Source: Nymphalis io (lineage: Eukaryota > Arthropoda > Insecta > Lepidoptera > Nymphalidae). Taken from it: a stretch of DNA of 64,000 bases. Both the position numbers and the translations under genes were made by a program. Below are positions 11,341-22,890 of this stretch, one piece after another. How positions within the stretch are numbered: position 1 is the first letter of the stretch; each line of letters starts with the position of its first letter. Location: contig NC_065917.1 of the NCBI RefSeq assembly GCF_905147045.1, positions 2,248,501-2,312,500 of the forward strand, written 5' to 3'. The notes beneath the pieces were generated by a model, which saw nothing but the letters and a program-made list of their open reading frames with translations, was not told the origin of the DNA and did not search any database.

Positions 11341-12270
11341 TATTGCCAAGTTATCAATAGTGGAGGAGGAGTAAGTTTTAGGACAAACTTAATAGTCAGA
11401 ATGGCCGAATGTTAGAAATACTTATTTATGTACTTCATTTAATATATTTAATAATTACATATTTCTATATTGTATTTGATTTAATAAAAATATAATCGGT
11501 TTCAGAACGTCATTGGTATTGTTTGGTAAAAAAAATTAAAACAATAGTTTTTCCCGCGCAGATATAAAAAACGGAGACTTGAACGATTGTCATCGAATTA
11601 ACAATATATGATATTCTGTTATAATTAAATTTAAAATATCTCATAAGTTATTATATTAAAGATATTAAAATTAACACGTAATAAAATTTATTAATTCTAC
11701 TGGTGTATTTATTACATGTGAATAACAGAAAATTGCAGATAAAATGTTCCTTGAAAACAGGTTCAAGTTTAATGTACCTTTGAAAAAAGGTTAATGTACC
11801 TTTTAAAATGATTATTCAATTTTTAATAAATATATAATTTATTATATTTAATTATTTACATCGATGCCTTAATATACAAATAGAAATTAAAAATAGCTAT
11901 ACAAATAGTGACCGCGTGTAATGGTGGCAAGAAAAAAGCAACATTTTCCCTTTGAATCGCTATTTGTATCCTCTGGGCAAAAAATGGACCAGTCTGTTTC
12001 CAGTAGAGGTAATAAGACGAGGATTGATTAATTAAATTGAGCTTAGATAATCTACTTGATTACATCACTTTTTTGACTTCGACTTTGTTTATTTGTATTG
12101 TATAAACAAAAAAACACAAAATTAAACGCATTCAATTTATTACAATAATTGAGTAAAATATATATATCTACGCCATTATTTGTAAATTTAAAGAATTTCA
12201 ATTGTAAGTAAGAAACTAGATTCTACTTATCTACATTTAGCTAATAATCATCCATTTTGTCGTCTGGTTT

Positions 12271-13739
12271 CTAATCACAGGGCTTTTTGACTTCTGGTTT
12301 CTTATGAGAAGGCTTCTTGACGTCTGGTTTTTCAGCACAGTGGTCTTGTTCCTCATTGTCCGGCTTTTTGTGGTCTGGTTGATTATCATCCGGTTTCTGA
12401 TCGGCAGGTCCATCTTCGCATGATTGATTTTCATCTGGTTTTTTACTTTCGTCTTTGCTTTTAATATCTAGTACTAGTTTTTCGAGTAATTTTAAGGTAG
12501 GTTCTGTGATAGATAAATAATGATAAATTATTAATGTAATATAAGAATTAACCTTAATTATATTTACTGTTAGGTGACTGCAGGCTTTTGCATATAAATA
12601 AACATATTCTAGATACATTGAAATTATATATTAAGGCTTTTTGAAACAACTAATAACATATTGCACCTCCATGCTGCTGAGTATTGTTGTGTTCAGTTTA
12701 AGGGGCGAGTGAGTCAAAAATGCAAGCAAAAGGGACGTAACATCTTAGTTACCAAAATTGGTGGCGCTGGCGATGTAATAGATAAATATTTCTTACAGAG
12801 CCAATGCTTATGGCCGGTTATGGTCCTTACTGTCGAGTGCCTAACATTTTTAATTAAAAAAGCAATTAAAACAGATATACTTACTTGGATGCGGTGCAGC
12901 AAATACCGCAGCAAGACCCTGAAGCAAGAAATAATTGTATTCGTGACATGATATATCAGAAAGTGATTATGCGACATTGACTGTAATAAATATAACATTT
13001 AAGGGAGACACGTATCAAAATAGCGTATCATCGCACGTTGGCTTATGACATTTCATGAGTGAGATACAAAGTGAGACCAAATATACGTTTTAATAGCAGT
13101 GGAAATGAGTCGATGATAAATTGTTTAATGAAAATTGAAATCATGGTGCGATCAGTTTAAAGTGTCAATTCTAAAATGGTGATAGGACTTAGTGCCTATC
13201 TAGGCAGGTATCATCCACTTATCGCATATTATCTGCTCGCGAGATGGAAATCATTGGAGCTTGTTCCAAATTCAAATCGAATTTGAGAAAAAACTTCCAA
13301 CTTTTCTCCCCAAGGGGATAACTATGTCCAGCAATTGTAAATTAATATAAATTCACGTGACTGCTTAATACTATAATCTAATCCATATGCGTCTACCTTT
13401 ATCTGTGTTAGGAATCTGTCAAAACATTTAAAAAGTAAATTATCTATGGCTTCACCCTAATATCTTTGAGTCCCAAGGTACTCATGAGGATTGATGTGTA
13501 AGCATGTGAGCATGTGTACCGATATCACGCACACATCAACGCACTTACAATAACAAATCTCACGCTGACGTCATCTGACACTCGAAGTTTCAGCTAGGTA
13601 GGATATTTAACCATCAAAAATATTAAAACAATCACTACGTTTCACACTAACATGACATATTATCACGAAAGAAACGTAATTAGCTATTTAAATAATAATT
13701 TTTACTTACAAACAGTACAAGAAGTATCGAGAGCTTCAT
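12271..13739 (-). CDS. Gene copy 2: predicted secreted Lys/Pro/Asp-rich protein, three exons
   Basis: Exons 13739-13710, 12918-12885 and 12503-12271, with introns of 791 and 381 bp. The predicted protein is identical to copy 1. Against copy 1, the coding DNA shows only two synonymous changes in exon 3: one Leu codon in LEKLVLD and one Glu codon in CAEKPD, both the B-type form shared with copies 3 and 6. Splice signals, TATA box and AATAAA are intact. Of the six, this is one of the least disturbed copies. Confidence 0.8.
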
Positions 13740-13772
13740 CTTGGTGATAAATAAAGCGAAGACGTTTTCGGT

Positions 13773-13805
13773 AATGATAGAAGTGCATTTGCAGTAGTTT
13801 TTATA
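13773..13805 (-). promoter_or_regulatory. TATA box and initiator of gene copy 2
   Basis: TATAAAAA at 13805-13798 and TCATT at 13777-13773 on the minus strand. One base between initiator and start codon differs from copies 1, 3, 5 and 6 (tcggtaat versus tcgataat on the plus strand). Confidence 0.62.
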
Positions 13806-14003
13806 TGAAAGTTTTTAAACCGTTTCTAAATTGTGTAAATATATATGACGTTCTTCATTTAGAGCTCCACAAGTTATTAAAGAAAACCCATAGAAGACTA
13901 ATCTATTCCAATCGAAGAAGGTCTAAAGACAAACAACATTGATCACTGGTCGAGATCTTGAATAATCTTGAATATGGTTTTTATACTACCTTCTATTAAT
14001 TCT

Positions 14004-14975
14004 ACTGGTGGTAGAGCTTTGTGCAAGCTCTCGTCTGGGTAGGTACCATCCGGGGTGCATGTCAGTCACCTCCACGTGGTGCACCCTGGGCGACGGGGTC
14101 GACCAGCAATCCGATGTCTTTTCCGGATTGCTTGTCGACCGCGGCTGAGACTGACGCGGCGGAAGTGTCGCGGGCCGCTTCTGATACTTCTCTGTTGCGC
14201 ATTGTGGACCAGCGAGCGGCTTCGTGGCAAATAGGGGGACTCCGGAGTTCTTATGGGCCGCCGGAGAGAGAGAGGAGGAGTTGGTCTCCGGGGTCCTTTC
14301 GAGCTGCCGGAGTCAGGAGGAGGTAGTAGTAGGAGGAGGGAGAGGCGGGTTCGCCCAGTTTCAGTGTCGATGCTGGGTGGACGGACTTCGGTCACCGTCT
14401 TCTCAAACTCGTTTCCCCATCCAGGCGTCAGCCTGTTGTGGGACCGAGGGCTTTGCCTTCACCGGCCGGGCCAAGAGGAGACAACCTCAATAAAAAACAA
14501 CAGGTGGGTCACTCACCCAAAGCGACGGCCGCAGGCTGGGTCGCGGTGGTGAGCTAACGCGTTCCCGTAACCCCGCCACCATGCGGTGAGACGGAAACGA
14601 GGAGGTTTTAGTGGATAGGACGATGCTGATGACCTTCTACCCCGTGAGTCCTACATACCCGTCCCGGTCGTGTCCGGGCGGGAAGCGTAAATGCCTTTCC
14701 TCCTCGAAAAAAAAAGGGTAGGTACCATTCACTCATTAGATATTCTACCACAAAAAAGCAGTATTTTGGGTATTGTTGTGTTCCGTTTTGAAGGGTGAGC
14801 CAGTGTAATTACAGGCACAAGGGACATAACATCTTATTTCCCAAGGTTGGTGGCGCATTGGTGATGTAAGCGATAGTTAACATTTATTATAATTCAAATA
14901 TCTATGAGCGTTGGTGACCACTTACCATCAGGTGGCCCATATGCTCGTCCGCCTCCATATTCTAATAAAAAAAAA
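14004..14975 (+). mobile_element. Metulj-type SINE with GC-rich insert (U2)
   Basis: Same split SINE as in U1. The GC-rich retroposon spans 14050-14715 between gggtaggtaccat copies at 14037-14049 and 14716-14728. Confidence 0.8.
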
Positions 14976-15302
14976 TTAAATCATTGTGGATTTGAAAAAA
15001 AAAATTACGTTTTGAATATTTCTGACACGCAAGTATCAATATCGTTAAATTTAAAAATTTCCATTTCCTTAAAATTTAAAAACACTAATATAAGTACATA
15101 CTTTATATTAATTGATTTAATTAAATTATGTATTACTTATCTATATAAGTATGTATTTACAAAAAAAAAGTAGTACATGTAGTATATCAGTTGTCCGGTT
15201 TCCATAGTACGAGCTCTGCTTAGCTTGGGATCAGATGGCCGTGTGTGAATAATGTCCCAGGATATTATTATCGATTTGATGGATTTATTTGTATATGTAT
15301 AT

Positions 15303-15607
15303 CCTTAACAGCCTGTGAATGTCCCACTGCTGGGCTAAAGGCCTCCTCTCCTCTTTTTGAGGAGAAGGTTTGGAGCTTATTCCACCACGCTGCTCCAATG
15401 CGGGTTGGTAGAATTCACATGTGGCAGAACTTCAGTGAAATTAGACACATGCAGGTTTCCTCACGATGTTTTCCTTCACCGTAAAGCACGAGATGAATTA
15501 TAATCACAAATTAAGCACATGAAAATTCAGTGGTGCTTGCCCGGGTTTGAACCCACGATCATCGGTTAAGATTCACGCGTTCTTACCACAGGGCCATCTC
15601 GGCTTTA
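15303..15607 (-). mobile_element. tRNA-derived SINE with a LINE-like tail
   Basis: On the minus strand the head reads agccgagatggccctgtgg (A-box region) followed by a B box, GGTTCAAACCC, near 15553-15543. It ends in the gcccagcagtgggacattc tail that is widespread in Lepidoptera. Only U2 has it. It is followed by a short tatag microsatellite (about 15614-15650) and repeated unit sequence, consistent with a target-site duplication. Confidence 0.75.
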
Positions 15608-16028
15608 TAACGATTTTATATAGTATATAGTATAGTATAGTATAGTATATGTATATAACGATTTTAATCATTATCACAGAACCACACAATATTAATTGTC
15701 TCTGTCTTCATATTTATTTTTGATGCATTCTTATATGAGTCACAATGAAATAGCGGTGTATATATCGTTCACTATATAACTAAGCCATTTACCTTTCGTT
15801 AAATAAACATATCAAACAATATTTATTTTATTTTTATTTATATACTCTTTACTGCACACCAATATAGACAAAAATAATAGGAGTAAAACAAAAACAAAGA
15901 AAAGAAAAATGTACAATAGGCGGCCTTATCGCTAAAACAGCGATCTCTTCCAGGCAACCTTTGGTAGAGGAGAGAGATAGGATGGTAGGGCTGTACAAAT
16001 TATTTAATACATAAAAAAAAAATAGATA

Positions 16029-16567
16029 TATGGGTAAGTGATGCGTGTGTTAGGGTCTGTGAGAATATTATAATAAGAAATGAAACTCACGCAGATGGTC
16101 CATAAACGTGTATATTATACACACGTTGTACACACAATGTATGCGCACAGAAGAAATAAAGTTATACAGGTATAGACGATCACATATGTACACATAAACA
16201 CGAACACAATACTTAAACACAAAGCGAATTATTTTGAAGCGCAAGTAACGGTTATGACGGTGGTAGAATAATGAATAATGCGTAAGTCGTAAACGTTGGT
16301 AGGATCATTCGTAGCCAATATAAAAAATCCGTCGCTCCAATGCGCATGCACCGGTAGGCGGGGCCTCAACATAGAACAAAGGACGACGTCACAACGGAGA
16401 TAAACAATGCGGTTGTCCACTGTGTACGTTCGATCGTCCGTTGTGTCGTCAATCCAATATTCTATGTTGAGTTGGAATGTGTTGTGTAGTATGTCTGTTT
16501 GGATGTATGTTTATAATATGTGTGTAAGTATGTATGTTAGTAGGATGCACATGTGGTGGACGCCACA
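16029..16567 (-). repeat. Gypsy 3' LTR
   Basis: On the minus strand it starts TGTGGCGTCC and ends ACCCATA. It is preceded by the purine tract seen on the plus strand as tcactcccccccag. Confidence 0.85.
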
Positions 16568-16590
16568 TCACTCCCCCCCAGAGAGCGTCC

Positions 16591-19500
16591 CTACGGACGG
16601 TAAAAATCCGGGAATCGGACCTTTCGACCCGAGCGAGTTGCTCGGACATCGGGGCACACAGCATCTTTAGCTTGGCTGATGTTGCCGTGCTGGACTTCGA
16701 TGCTTGTGGCGGGTTCTGTGGCCATGTACGCTGGTTTTAGACGGTCGATGGAGACGGAGACCTGTTTACCCTTGACTAGGATTTTAAAGACTTTGTCTCC
16801 ACTTTGTACAACCTTATAAGGGCCGGTGTATGGTGGTTGTAAGGATCCCCGCACCGCGTCTTCCCTGAGAAATACGTGGGTGGAGGAAGCGAGGTCTTTA
16901 AATACGAAGACTTTATTGTTCGCGTGACGTGAGGCTGGAGAGGGTCGGAGATTATTAATTATCCTGTGCAGGCGAGCGGTGAAGTCGGAAAGGTCCGTGG
17001 TACCGTCTACACAGGAATTGAAAAATTCTCCGGGGAGGCGAAGAGGTTCGCCATATACGAGCTCCGCGGATGAAGAGTTGAGATCTTCTTTGATGCAACT
17101 GCGCATGCCAAGGAGGACCAGGGGTAGCGATTCGGTCCAATGGCTATCGGCATGGCACATGATCGATGATTTCAGCTGACGATGAAATCGCTCTACAAGA
17201 CCATTGCATGCGGGGTGGTAGGCGGTGGTTCGTTGATGATGAAACCCGGCTATCTTGGACAGGCAGTTAAACAGAGCGGACTCGAACTGACGTCCGCGGT
17301 CGGTAACGATGTCTGTCGGACAGCCAAAACGGGATATCCATCCCGACAGCAGTGCCTTGCCAACCGTCTCAGCTGTTATGTCTGCGATAGGTATCGCCTC
17401 AGGCCATCTAGTAAAACGGTCTACAGCTGTGAGGCAATATTTGAAACCTTCAGATGGCGGAAGAGGTCCCACTAGGTCAATGTGAATTTGAGTGAACCTG
17501 GCTCGTGGTAATTCGAAGGTGCCTAATGGTGCTGTCACATGTCTTGTGACCTTGGCACGTTGGCAATCCAGGCACTTCCGTGACCATTCGCGGCAGTCTT
17601 TCCGCACACCTGGCCACACGTATCGCTGCGATACAAGTTTGGCAGTCGCATTAGCACCAGGGTGACTAAGGCAGTGCAGACTGTCGAAGACTTGACGCCT
17701 AAGTGATTTAGTCACGAATGGTCTCGGCGTAGGGGTGCTTACGTCACAGTATAGTGACATTAGGCTACCGTCAATTGTCTTCTTCTCGAGGCGGAGTGAA
17801 GATTCACCACCGAGTAGAAGTGTTAATTCAGGGTCGTTGATTTGGGATTTGGCGAGTGTTTCAATGGCGACAGGGCTCTGTAGTGCGTCCACCCGGGACA
17901 AGGCATCAGCAACAACATTATCTTTGCCAGATATATGCTGAATGTCTGTGGTGAACTGCGCTATGAAATCCAGGTGTCTATACTGACGAGGGGAGCTGCT
18001 ACTTTTCCTCTCGTGGAAGGCGTAAAGCAATGGCTTGTGGTCAGTATAGACTGTGAAATGTCGCGCCTCTAGCATGTGGCGAAAGTGTTTGATTCCCTCG
18101 TAGATAGCAAGAAGCTCGCGATCATACGGGGAATACTTTTGCTGTGCCGGACTCAGTTTCCGTGAGAAAAATGCTAGCGGTTGCCAAATCCCATCTTTGT
18201 GTTGCTGCAAGACTGCCCCCATAGCCTGGTCAGACGCATCTGTGACGAGAGCTAGTTTGGCCTGGATATCTGGGTGTGCAAGTAAAGTGGCATCACAAAG
18301 ACTCTCCTTACTCTGGTTAAATGCTGCGAGGGCTTCGCCAGATATATGGACTGGGTGGGAGCCCTTCACTGAACCAGTGAGTAAGGCGTGGAGGGGCTGT
18401 TGGATTTTAGCAGCCTGAGGTATAAATCGCCTGTAAAAATTCAACATACCTAGGTAACGTCTCAGCTGTTGGACGGTTTTAGGTACTGGGAATTGCTTGA
18501 TGGCGTCTACCTTAGAGTCTAAGGGCTTGGTACCAGCTGCCGAAATTCTGTAACCTAAAAACGTTACCTCCTCGGCACCGAAGACACACTTGGCCGAGTT
18601 GACCAGCATGCCGTAGTCTCGCATTCTCCCGAACAGTTGATGCAGATGCTTCTCGTGTTCGGCCTGACTTTTGGAGAAAACCAGGAAGTCATCCAGGTAA
18701 GGGTAAACAAAATCTAACCCGCGAGTCATCTCGTCAACCAACCTTTGAAACGTTTGGCCTGCGTTCCTGAGACCAAAGGTCATGAATGGGAACTCGAACA
18801 AACCAAACGGGGTTGTAATGGCAGTTTTTGGGATGTCATCTTCACTAACCGGCACTTGGTTGTAAGCTTTAACCAAGTCGATTGTAGAAAAAATTGTACA
18901 ACCTGATATATTATGCGCGAAATCGTGGATATGTCGGATGGGGTACATGTCCGGAATTGTCCTCGCGTTGAGCTTGCGGTAGTCCCCGCAAGGTCGCCAT
19001 CCGTTGTCCTTCTTCGGAGCTAAATGTAATGGCGACGACCATGGACTGTCTGAAGGACGTGCAGTGCCGTTGCTCAGCATAATCTCGAATTCGCGCTTAG
19101 CTATGGTGAGCTTATCGGGAGCTAACCTGCAGGGAGTGCAAGATATGGGAGGTCCAGGTGTGGTGCGTATATGGTGTACGGTGTTATGCCTAGGTGTGCA
19201 AGGTATACCGGATGGTCGGATTAATCTTTGGTATTGCGACAGAATAGAATGGTATCGAGATTCACCAGTCAAGACCTTTACAGAAAAAGCATTGCAAGTA
19301 TCTTTATTGTAGTAAAGCTCAGCAATTGAAGTAAGTGAGGTGATATTGTCTATTAGGCGCTTATTTTTTACGTCTACAGATAAATTGTATTTACAAAGAA
19401 AGTCTACACCTATGATAGCTTTGGTTACATCCGCAACAATAAAGCGCCAAGGAAAATCCCTGCGTAAGCCTAGATCTAAATTAAAATTAACAAAACCATA

Positions 19501-19707
19501 CGTGTTGATGACACTGCCGTTAGCCGCCGACAGTTGGTGGCCAGTCTGCTTGCACTGGTTGTGTAGGGCTCGAGGAAATACGCACAGGTCACTGCCCGTG
19601 TCGATAAGGAACTCGTTCTTGGTCCGGCGGTCAGTGACGAATAGACGACCTGGTGTTGGGTTGGAGCAATCGGTAGTCGTCGTTACCGACTGCTTTGAGA
19701 GTTTCCC
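16591..19707 (-). CDS. pol: Gypsy pol polyprotein (protease, RT, RNase H, integrase)
   Basis: Open without a stop from the frameshift site at 19707 to 16591, 1038 codons plus stop. Retropepsin FLIDTGSDL lies near residue 35. RT follows with PFMTFGLRNAGQTFQR and the catalytic YLDD near residue 336, then RNase H with VTDASDQAMG near 490, an H2C2 integrase zinc finger (HCLSHPG...CLDCQ), and the D,D(35)E core with DLVGP near 747, VTDRG near 800 and GLVERF near 836. The C-terminus has a GPYKV motif. Length and domain order are normal for Gypsy. It should be made by -1 frameshifting from gag, as it has no start of its own. The product would be capable of retrotransposition if expressed. Confidence 0.92.
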   Translation of the reverse strand, partial: GKLSKQSVTTTTDCSNPTPGRLFVTDRRTKNEFLIDTGSDLCVFPRALHNQCKQTGHQLSAANGSVINTYGFVNFNLDLGLRRDFPWRFIVADVTKAIIGVDFLCKYNLSVDVKNKRLIDNITSLTSIAELYYNKDTCNAFSVKVLTGESRYHSILSQYQRLIRPSGIPCTPRHNTVHHIRTTPGPPISCTPCRLAPDKLTIAKREFEIMLSNGTARPSDSPWSSPLHLAPKKDNGWRPCGDYRKLNARTIPDMYPIRHIHDFAHNISGCTIFSTIDLVKAYNQVPVSEDDIPKTAITTPFGLFEFPFMTFGLRNAGQTFQRLVDEMTRGLDFVYPYLDDFLVFSKSQAEHEKHLHQLFGRMRDYGMLVNSAKCVFGAEEVTFLGYRISAAGTKPLDSKVDAIKQFPVPKTVQQLRRYLGMLNFYRRFIPQAAKIQQPLHALLTGSVKGSHPVHISGEALAAFNQSKESLCDATLLAHPDIQAKLALVTDASDQAMGAVLQQHKDGIWQPLAFFSRKLSPAQQKYSPYDRELLAIYEGIKHFRHMLEARHFTVYTDHKPLLYAFHERKSSSSPRQYRHLDFIAQFTTDIQHISGKDNVVADALSRVDALQSPVAIETLAKSQINDPELTLLLGGESSLRLEKKTIDGSLMSLYCDVSTPTPRPFVTKSLRRQVFDSLHCLSHPGANATAKLVSQRYVWPGVRKDCREWSRKCLDCQRAKVTRHVTAPLGTFELPRARFTQIHIDLVGPLPPSEGFKYCLTAVDRFTRWPEAIPIADITAETVGKALLSGWISRFGCPTDIVTDRGRQFESALFNCLSKIAGFHHQRTTAYHPACNGLVERFHRQLKSSIMCHADSHWTESLPLVLLGMRSCIKEDLNSSSAELVYGEPLRLPGEFFNSCVDGTTDLSDFTARLHRIINNLRPSPASRHANNKVFVFKDLASSTHVFLREDAVRGSLQPPYTGPYKVVQSGDKVFKILVKGKQVSVSIDRLKPAYMATEPATSIEVQHGNISQAKDAVCPDVRATRSGRKVRFPDFYRP

Positions 19708-20570
19708 GCCTTCGAAAAGTCACACGGCTTTATGCACTTCGTTGCGCCGTCCCTAAACCGTTGGTGATACCAGCATATCGGATACTTCCGATAGCTGGAC
19801 TCGGAACGTCTGGATGATCCACTTCTGTCACGGCGCTGATGTCGAGTCCTCGAGCGGGGTCGTCTGCCAAGCTCAAGGGTCAGATCCTTAACCATTCTCC
19901 GCAATTCGGCTATCTCACCAGCCATGGACTGTAAACTGGGTCCATGCGCAGATGTCGCAGCAATGTGGTGCGGTGGGGATGCTATATCTTGCACCCTGTC
20001 GGCCAAGTCTGCAAGGGTCTCCAGTGGGCTATGAGGCTGTGATGCGAGAAGGGTCTGGATGTTTCCGGGCAGGCGACTGCACCAGATGGTACGGAGAAAG
20101 TCCTCAGGCACGTTCTGGCCCGCGAGGTTCTGGAGATGACGCAGGAATTGGGATGGCTTTCTATCTCCAAGGTCTTCATGCATGAGAAGCTGTTTCACCT
20201 TACGCTCTTGAGAAGCCGAAAGTCGCTTGATTAGCTCGGTTTTTAATTTATTGTATTTATCAGCAGCAGGTGGAGCCAGTAAAATGTCCTTGACCTCGCG
20301 CGAATATTGGTGGTCGAGGTTGCCGATGATGTAATTGAACTTGGTGGAGTCACCAGTAATTCCGGCGTTCGCGAATAGAGCCTCGACTTGTGCGAACCAG
20401 ACTTCCGGGTCATCAGGGTAAAAAGATGGTAGTCGAAGACCGGCGTTAAAAGTTCCAGAGCGTTCGCCGTCAGTACTAACGCGCTGCATAGGGCGTGGTT
20501 TTCGCTTGGTCACGTTATGACCGCCATTTTGTGAAGTGCATGACTTAGCAGAATCGCTGCTTTCGCTCAT
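19683..20570 (-). CDS. gag: Gypsy gag polyprotein
   Basis: 295 residues starting MSESSDSAKSC, 34 bases after the end of the primer-binding sequence. The central region (LPSFYPDDPEVWFAQVEALF...LTELIKRLS-like helix-rich stretch) is the retroviral-type gag core of this clade. The C-terminal CWYHQRFRDGATKCIKPC gives the CHCC motif in place of the usual CCHC knuckle. Upstream of it is an Arg/Ser-rich segment. It stops at 19683, 18 bases past the slippery site. Confidence 0.9.
   Translation of the reverse strand: MSESSDSAKSCTSQNGGHNVTKRKPRPMQRVSTDGERSGTFNAGLRLPSFYPDDPEVWFAQVEALFANAGITGDSTKFNYIIGNLDHQYSREVKDILLAPPAADKYNKLKTELIKRLSASQERKVKQLLMHEDLGDRKPSQFLRHLQNLAGQNVPEDFLRTIWCSRLPGNIQTLLASQPHSPLETLADLADRVQDIASPPHHIAATSAHGPSLQSMAGEIAELRRMVKDLTLELGRRPRSRTRHQRRDRSGSSRRSESSYRKYPICWYHQRFRDGATKCIKPCDFSKAGNSQSSR
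19701..19707 (-). promoter_or_regulatory. -1 ribosomal frameshift site between gag and pol
   Basis: GGGAAAC on the minus strand fits the slippery pattern X XXY YYZ, and the gag frame reads exactly GGA AAC there. After slipping back one base, the pol frame continues open through protease. I did not fold the downstream RNA. Confidence 0.75.
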
Positions 20571-20604
20571 GGTGTTCTTTAAAAATCACGTCGGGGTCAC
20601 CAGT

Positions 20605-20840
20605 TATGGGTAAGTGATGCGTGTGAAACAATATTTATTTTATTTTTATTTATATACTCTTTACTGCACACCAATATAGACAAAAATAATAGGAGTAAAA
20701 CAAAAACAAAGAAAAGAAAAATGTACAATAGGCGGCCTTATCGCTAAAACAGCGATCTCTTCCAGGCAACCTTTGGTAGAGGAGAGAGATAGGATGGTAG
20801 GGCTGTACAAATTATTTAATACATAAAAAAAAAATAGATA
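20605..20840. repeat. Duplicated LTR end, unit edge and LINE B 3' UTR
   Basis: Right of the Gypsy primer site, 21 bases of LTR (20605-20625) are followed directly by a repeat of 15814-16028 (aaacaata plus LINE B 3' UTR), then the complete LTR. In effect 15814-16567 and 20626-21379 are 754-bp direct repeats. A simple LTR insertion does not give this. Confidence 0.85.
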
Positions 20841-21379
20841 TATGGGTAAGTGATGCGTGTGTTAGGGTCTGTGAGAATATTATAATAAGAAATGAAACTC
20901 ACGCAGATGGTCCATAAACGTGTATATTATACACACGTTGTACACACAATGTATGCGCACAGAAGAAATAAAGTTATACAGGTATAGACGATCACATATG
21001 TACACATAAACACGAACACAATACTTAAACACAAAGCGAATTATTTTGAAGCGCAAGTAACGGTTATGACGGTGGTAGAATAATGAATAATGCGTAAGTC
21101 GTAAACGTTGGTAGGATCATTCGTAGCCAATATAAAAAATCCGTCGCTCCAATGCGCTTGCACCGGTAGGCGGGGCCTCAACATAGAACAAAGGACGACG
21201 TCACAACGGAGATAAACAATGCGGTTGTCCACTGTGTACGTTCGATCGTCCGTTGTGTCGTCAATCCAATATTCTATGTTGAGTTGGAATGTGTTGTGTA
21301 GTATGTCTGTTTGGATGTATGTTTATAATATGTGTGTAAGTATGTATGTTAGTAGGATGCACGTGTGGTGGACGCCACA
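20841..21379 (-). repeat. Gypsy 5' LTR
   Basis: 539 bp. Differences from the left LTR seen at cgcttgca versus cgcatgca and gcacgtgtg versus gcacatgtg. Confidence 0.85.
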
Positions 21380-21567
21380 GATACAATATATATATGTATA
21401 TATACGATACATAAATAAATATTCCATAAATATATAATTATATAATAATATAATATACATACACATTATAAATATATACATTTACATACTATAGATACTT
21501 ACATAATAAATAAAATATTTAATTGCAGTATTTCTTCATGAAGCAAGATATATATAGTGCTCTTTTA

Positions 21568-22890
21568 TCATTTTTTAAAAGAAGTAATAGTTGGAGCACG
21601 TCTTGCTTCTAGTGGAAGAGAGTTCCAAAGACGAATTGAATGGACTGTAAATGAGTCACTATAAAAAGATGTTGTATGAGGTGGTATTTTTAAAATCAAA
21701 TTCTCTTCAGAACGAAGATTATGGCTATGTGAAGAACTAAGAAATTGAAAACGTTCTTTTAGATATGAAGGAAAAGACGGATTGAACAGAATACAGTACA
21801 GAAGTTGAAGGATGTGAGTATTCCTGCGAAGCCGGATTGGGAGCCACTTGAGCTTTTTACGAAATTCAGAAACGTGATCATATTTACGAAGACCAAATAT
21901 GAATCGGATGCAAAGATTTTGGAGACGCTCAAGTTTATTAAGTTGCTCCTCTTTTAGATCAAGATAACATGCGTCAGCATAATCGAGAATTGGTAGTAGG
22001 AGTGACTGTGCTAACATAATTTTGGTAGGGATGGGTAGAAAGTTGCGTAACCTTCGAAGGGAGCCAAAGGCTGCAAAAATTTTTTTACTAACCTCACTTA
22101 TCTTTGGTTCCCAAGACAGGTGCTGGTCAAAGGAAATTCCCAAATTCCTAGCTGTAACACTGAACGGTATGTTAACATCGTTAAAGTGAACAACCGGGAG
22201 ATCCGAAAAAGATATACGAGAAATTAATTTTGAACTACCAATAATCAGCACCTGTGTTTTATTTGGGTTTACTCGTAATCCAAATGCAGTAGACCACTTA
22301 GAAATATTTAATAAATTATTATTAACTAAATGTATAGTTTCAGGAAGGTTCGCAATTTTACTTTGTGAATAGATCTGAAGATCATCTGCATACAGGTGAT
22401 AGAGAGAAGATATATGAGAAGTGATGGTACTTATAAAGACCGAAAACAAGAGGGGAGACAACACGCCACCTTGTGGAACGCCAGCAGTTATAGGAGCCCA
22501 TTCTGAGAAAGAATCTTGAACTCTTATCCGTTGCCGGCGCCCATACAAGTAAGAATGAAACCAGTCAATTACTTTAGCAGATATGTTAAGAGAACACAAA
22601 ATAGCAAGAAGAATATCAAAGTCTACAGTGTTGAAAGCATTACTAAAATCTAATAATGTCAACACAGTAACCTGTTGATTATCCATTCCTATTCTAATGT
22701 CATCAGTTATTTTGATCAGAGCCGTAGTCGTACTATGACCAGGACGAAAGCCAGATTGTAAAGGATTCAATAGGACATTTTTTGAAAGGTATTGGTTTAA
22801 TTGATTGTGAATAAGGCGCTCAAGTACTTTAGACAGGAAAGGGAGAATGGATATAGGACGATAATCAGTGTAAGATGAAGGATTTGTTTT
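21568..22890 (-). pseudogene. LINE B ORF2 remnant: reverse transcriptase
   Basis: About 440 codons from the truncated 5' edge to the normal C-terminus. RT motifs: YRPISILPFLSKVLERL, LQSGFRPGHST, LLDFSNAFNTVD, GVPQGGVLSPLLF and YADD. The post-RT region has FGLRKYDH and IRLWNSLP. The endonuclease and ORF1 are absent because of 5' truncation, so it is dead on arrival although the remaining frame is open. The closest relatives in the window are the LINE fragment in E and LINE C. Confidence 0.88.

Larger units (their letters stand above)
9441..11713 (+). mobile_element. Element E1, 5' part deleted
   Basis: Holds the gag C-terminal part, a LINE fragment, the tandem-repeat block and a 304-bp 3' LTR (11410-11713). 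The 5' LTR and gag N-terminus are gone, removed with the end of U1. The 3' LTR meets U2 at acatg. Confidence 0.82.
16029..21379 (-). mobile_element. Ty3/Gypsy retrotransposon, CsRn1-like, apparently intact
   Basis: Both 539-bp LTRs are present (16029-16567 and 20841-21379). They differ at only two positions that I can see, indicating recent insertion. On the minus strand the internal region starts with the primer-binding sequence TGGTGACCCCGACGTGAT, then gag, then pol in the -1 frame, and ends with a G-rich polypurine tract next to the left LTR. The gag C-terminal C-x2-H-x9-C-x3-C pattern and this primer site point to the CsRn1 clade. An extra LINE/LTR duplication lies at its 5' side (20605-20840). 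Confidence 0.9.

Noticed and set aside
15303..15607. Possible tRNA gene at the B-box
   Set aside because: The A and B boxes belong to a SINE head; no full cloverleaf is evident.
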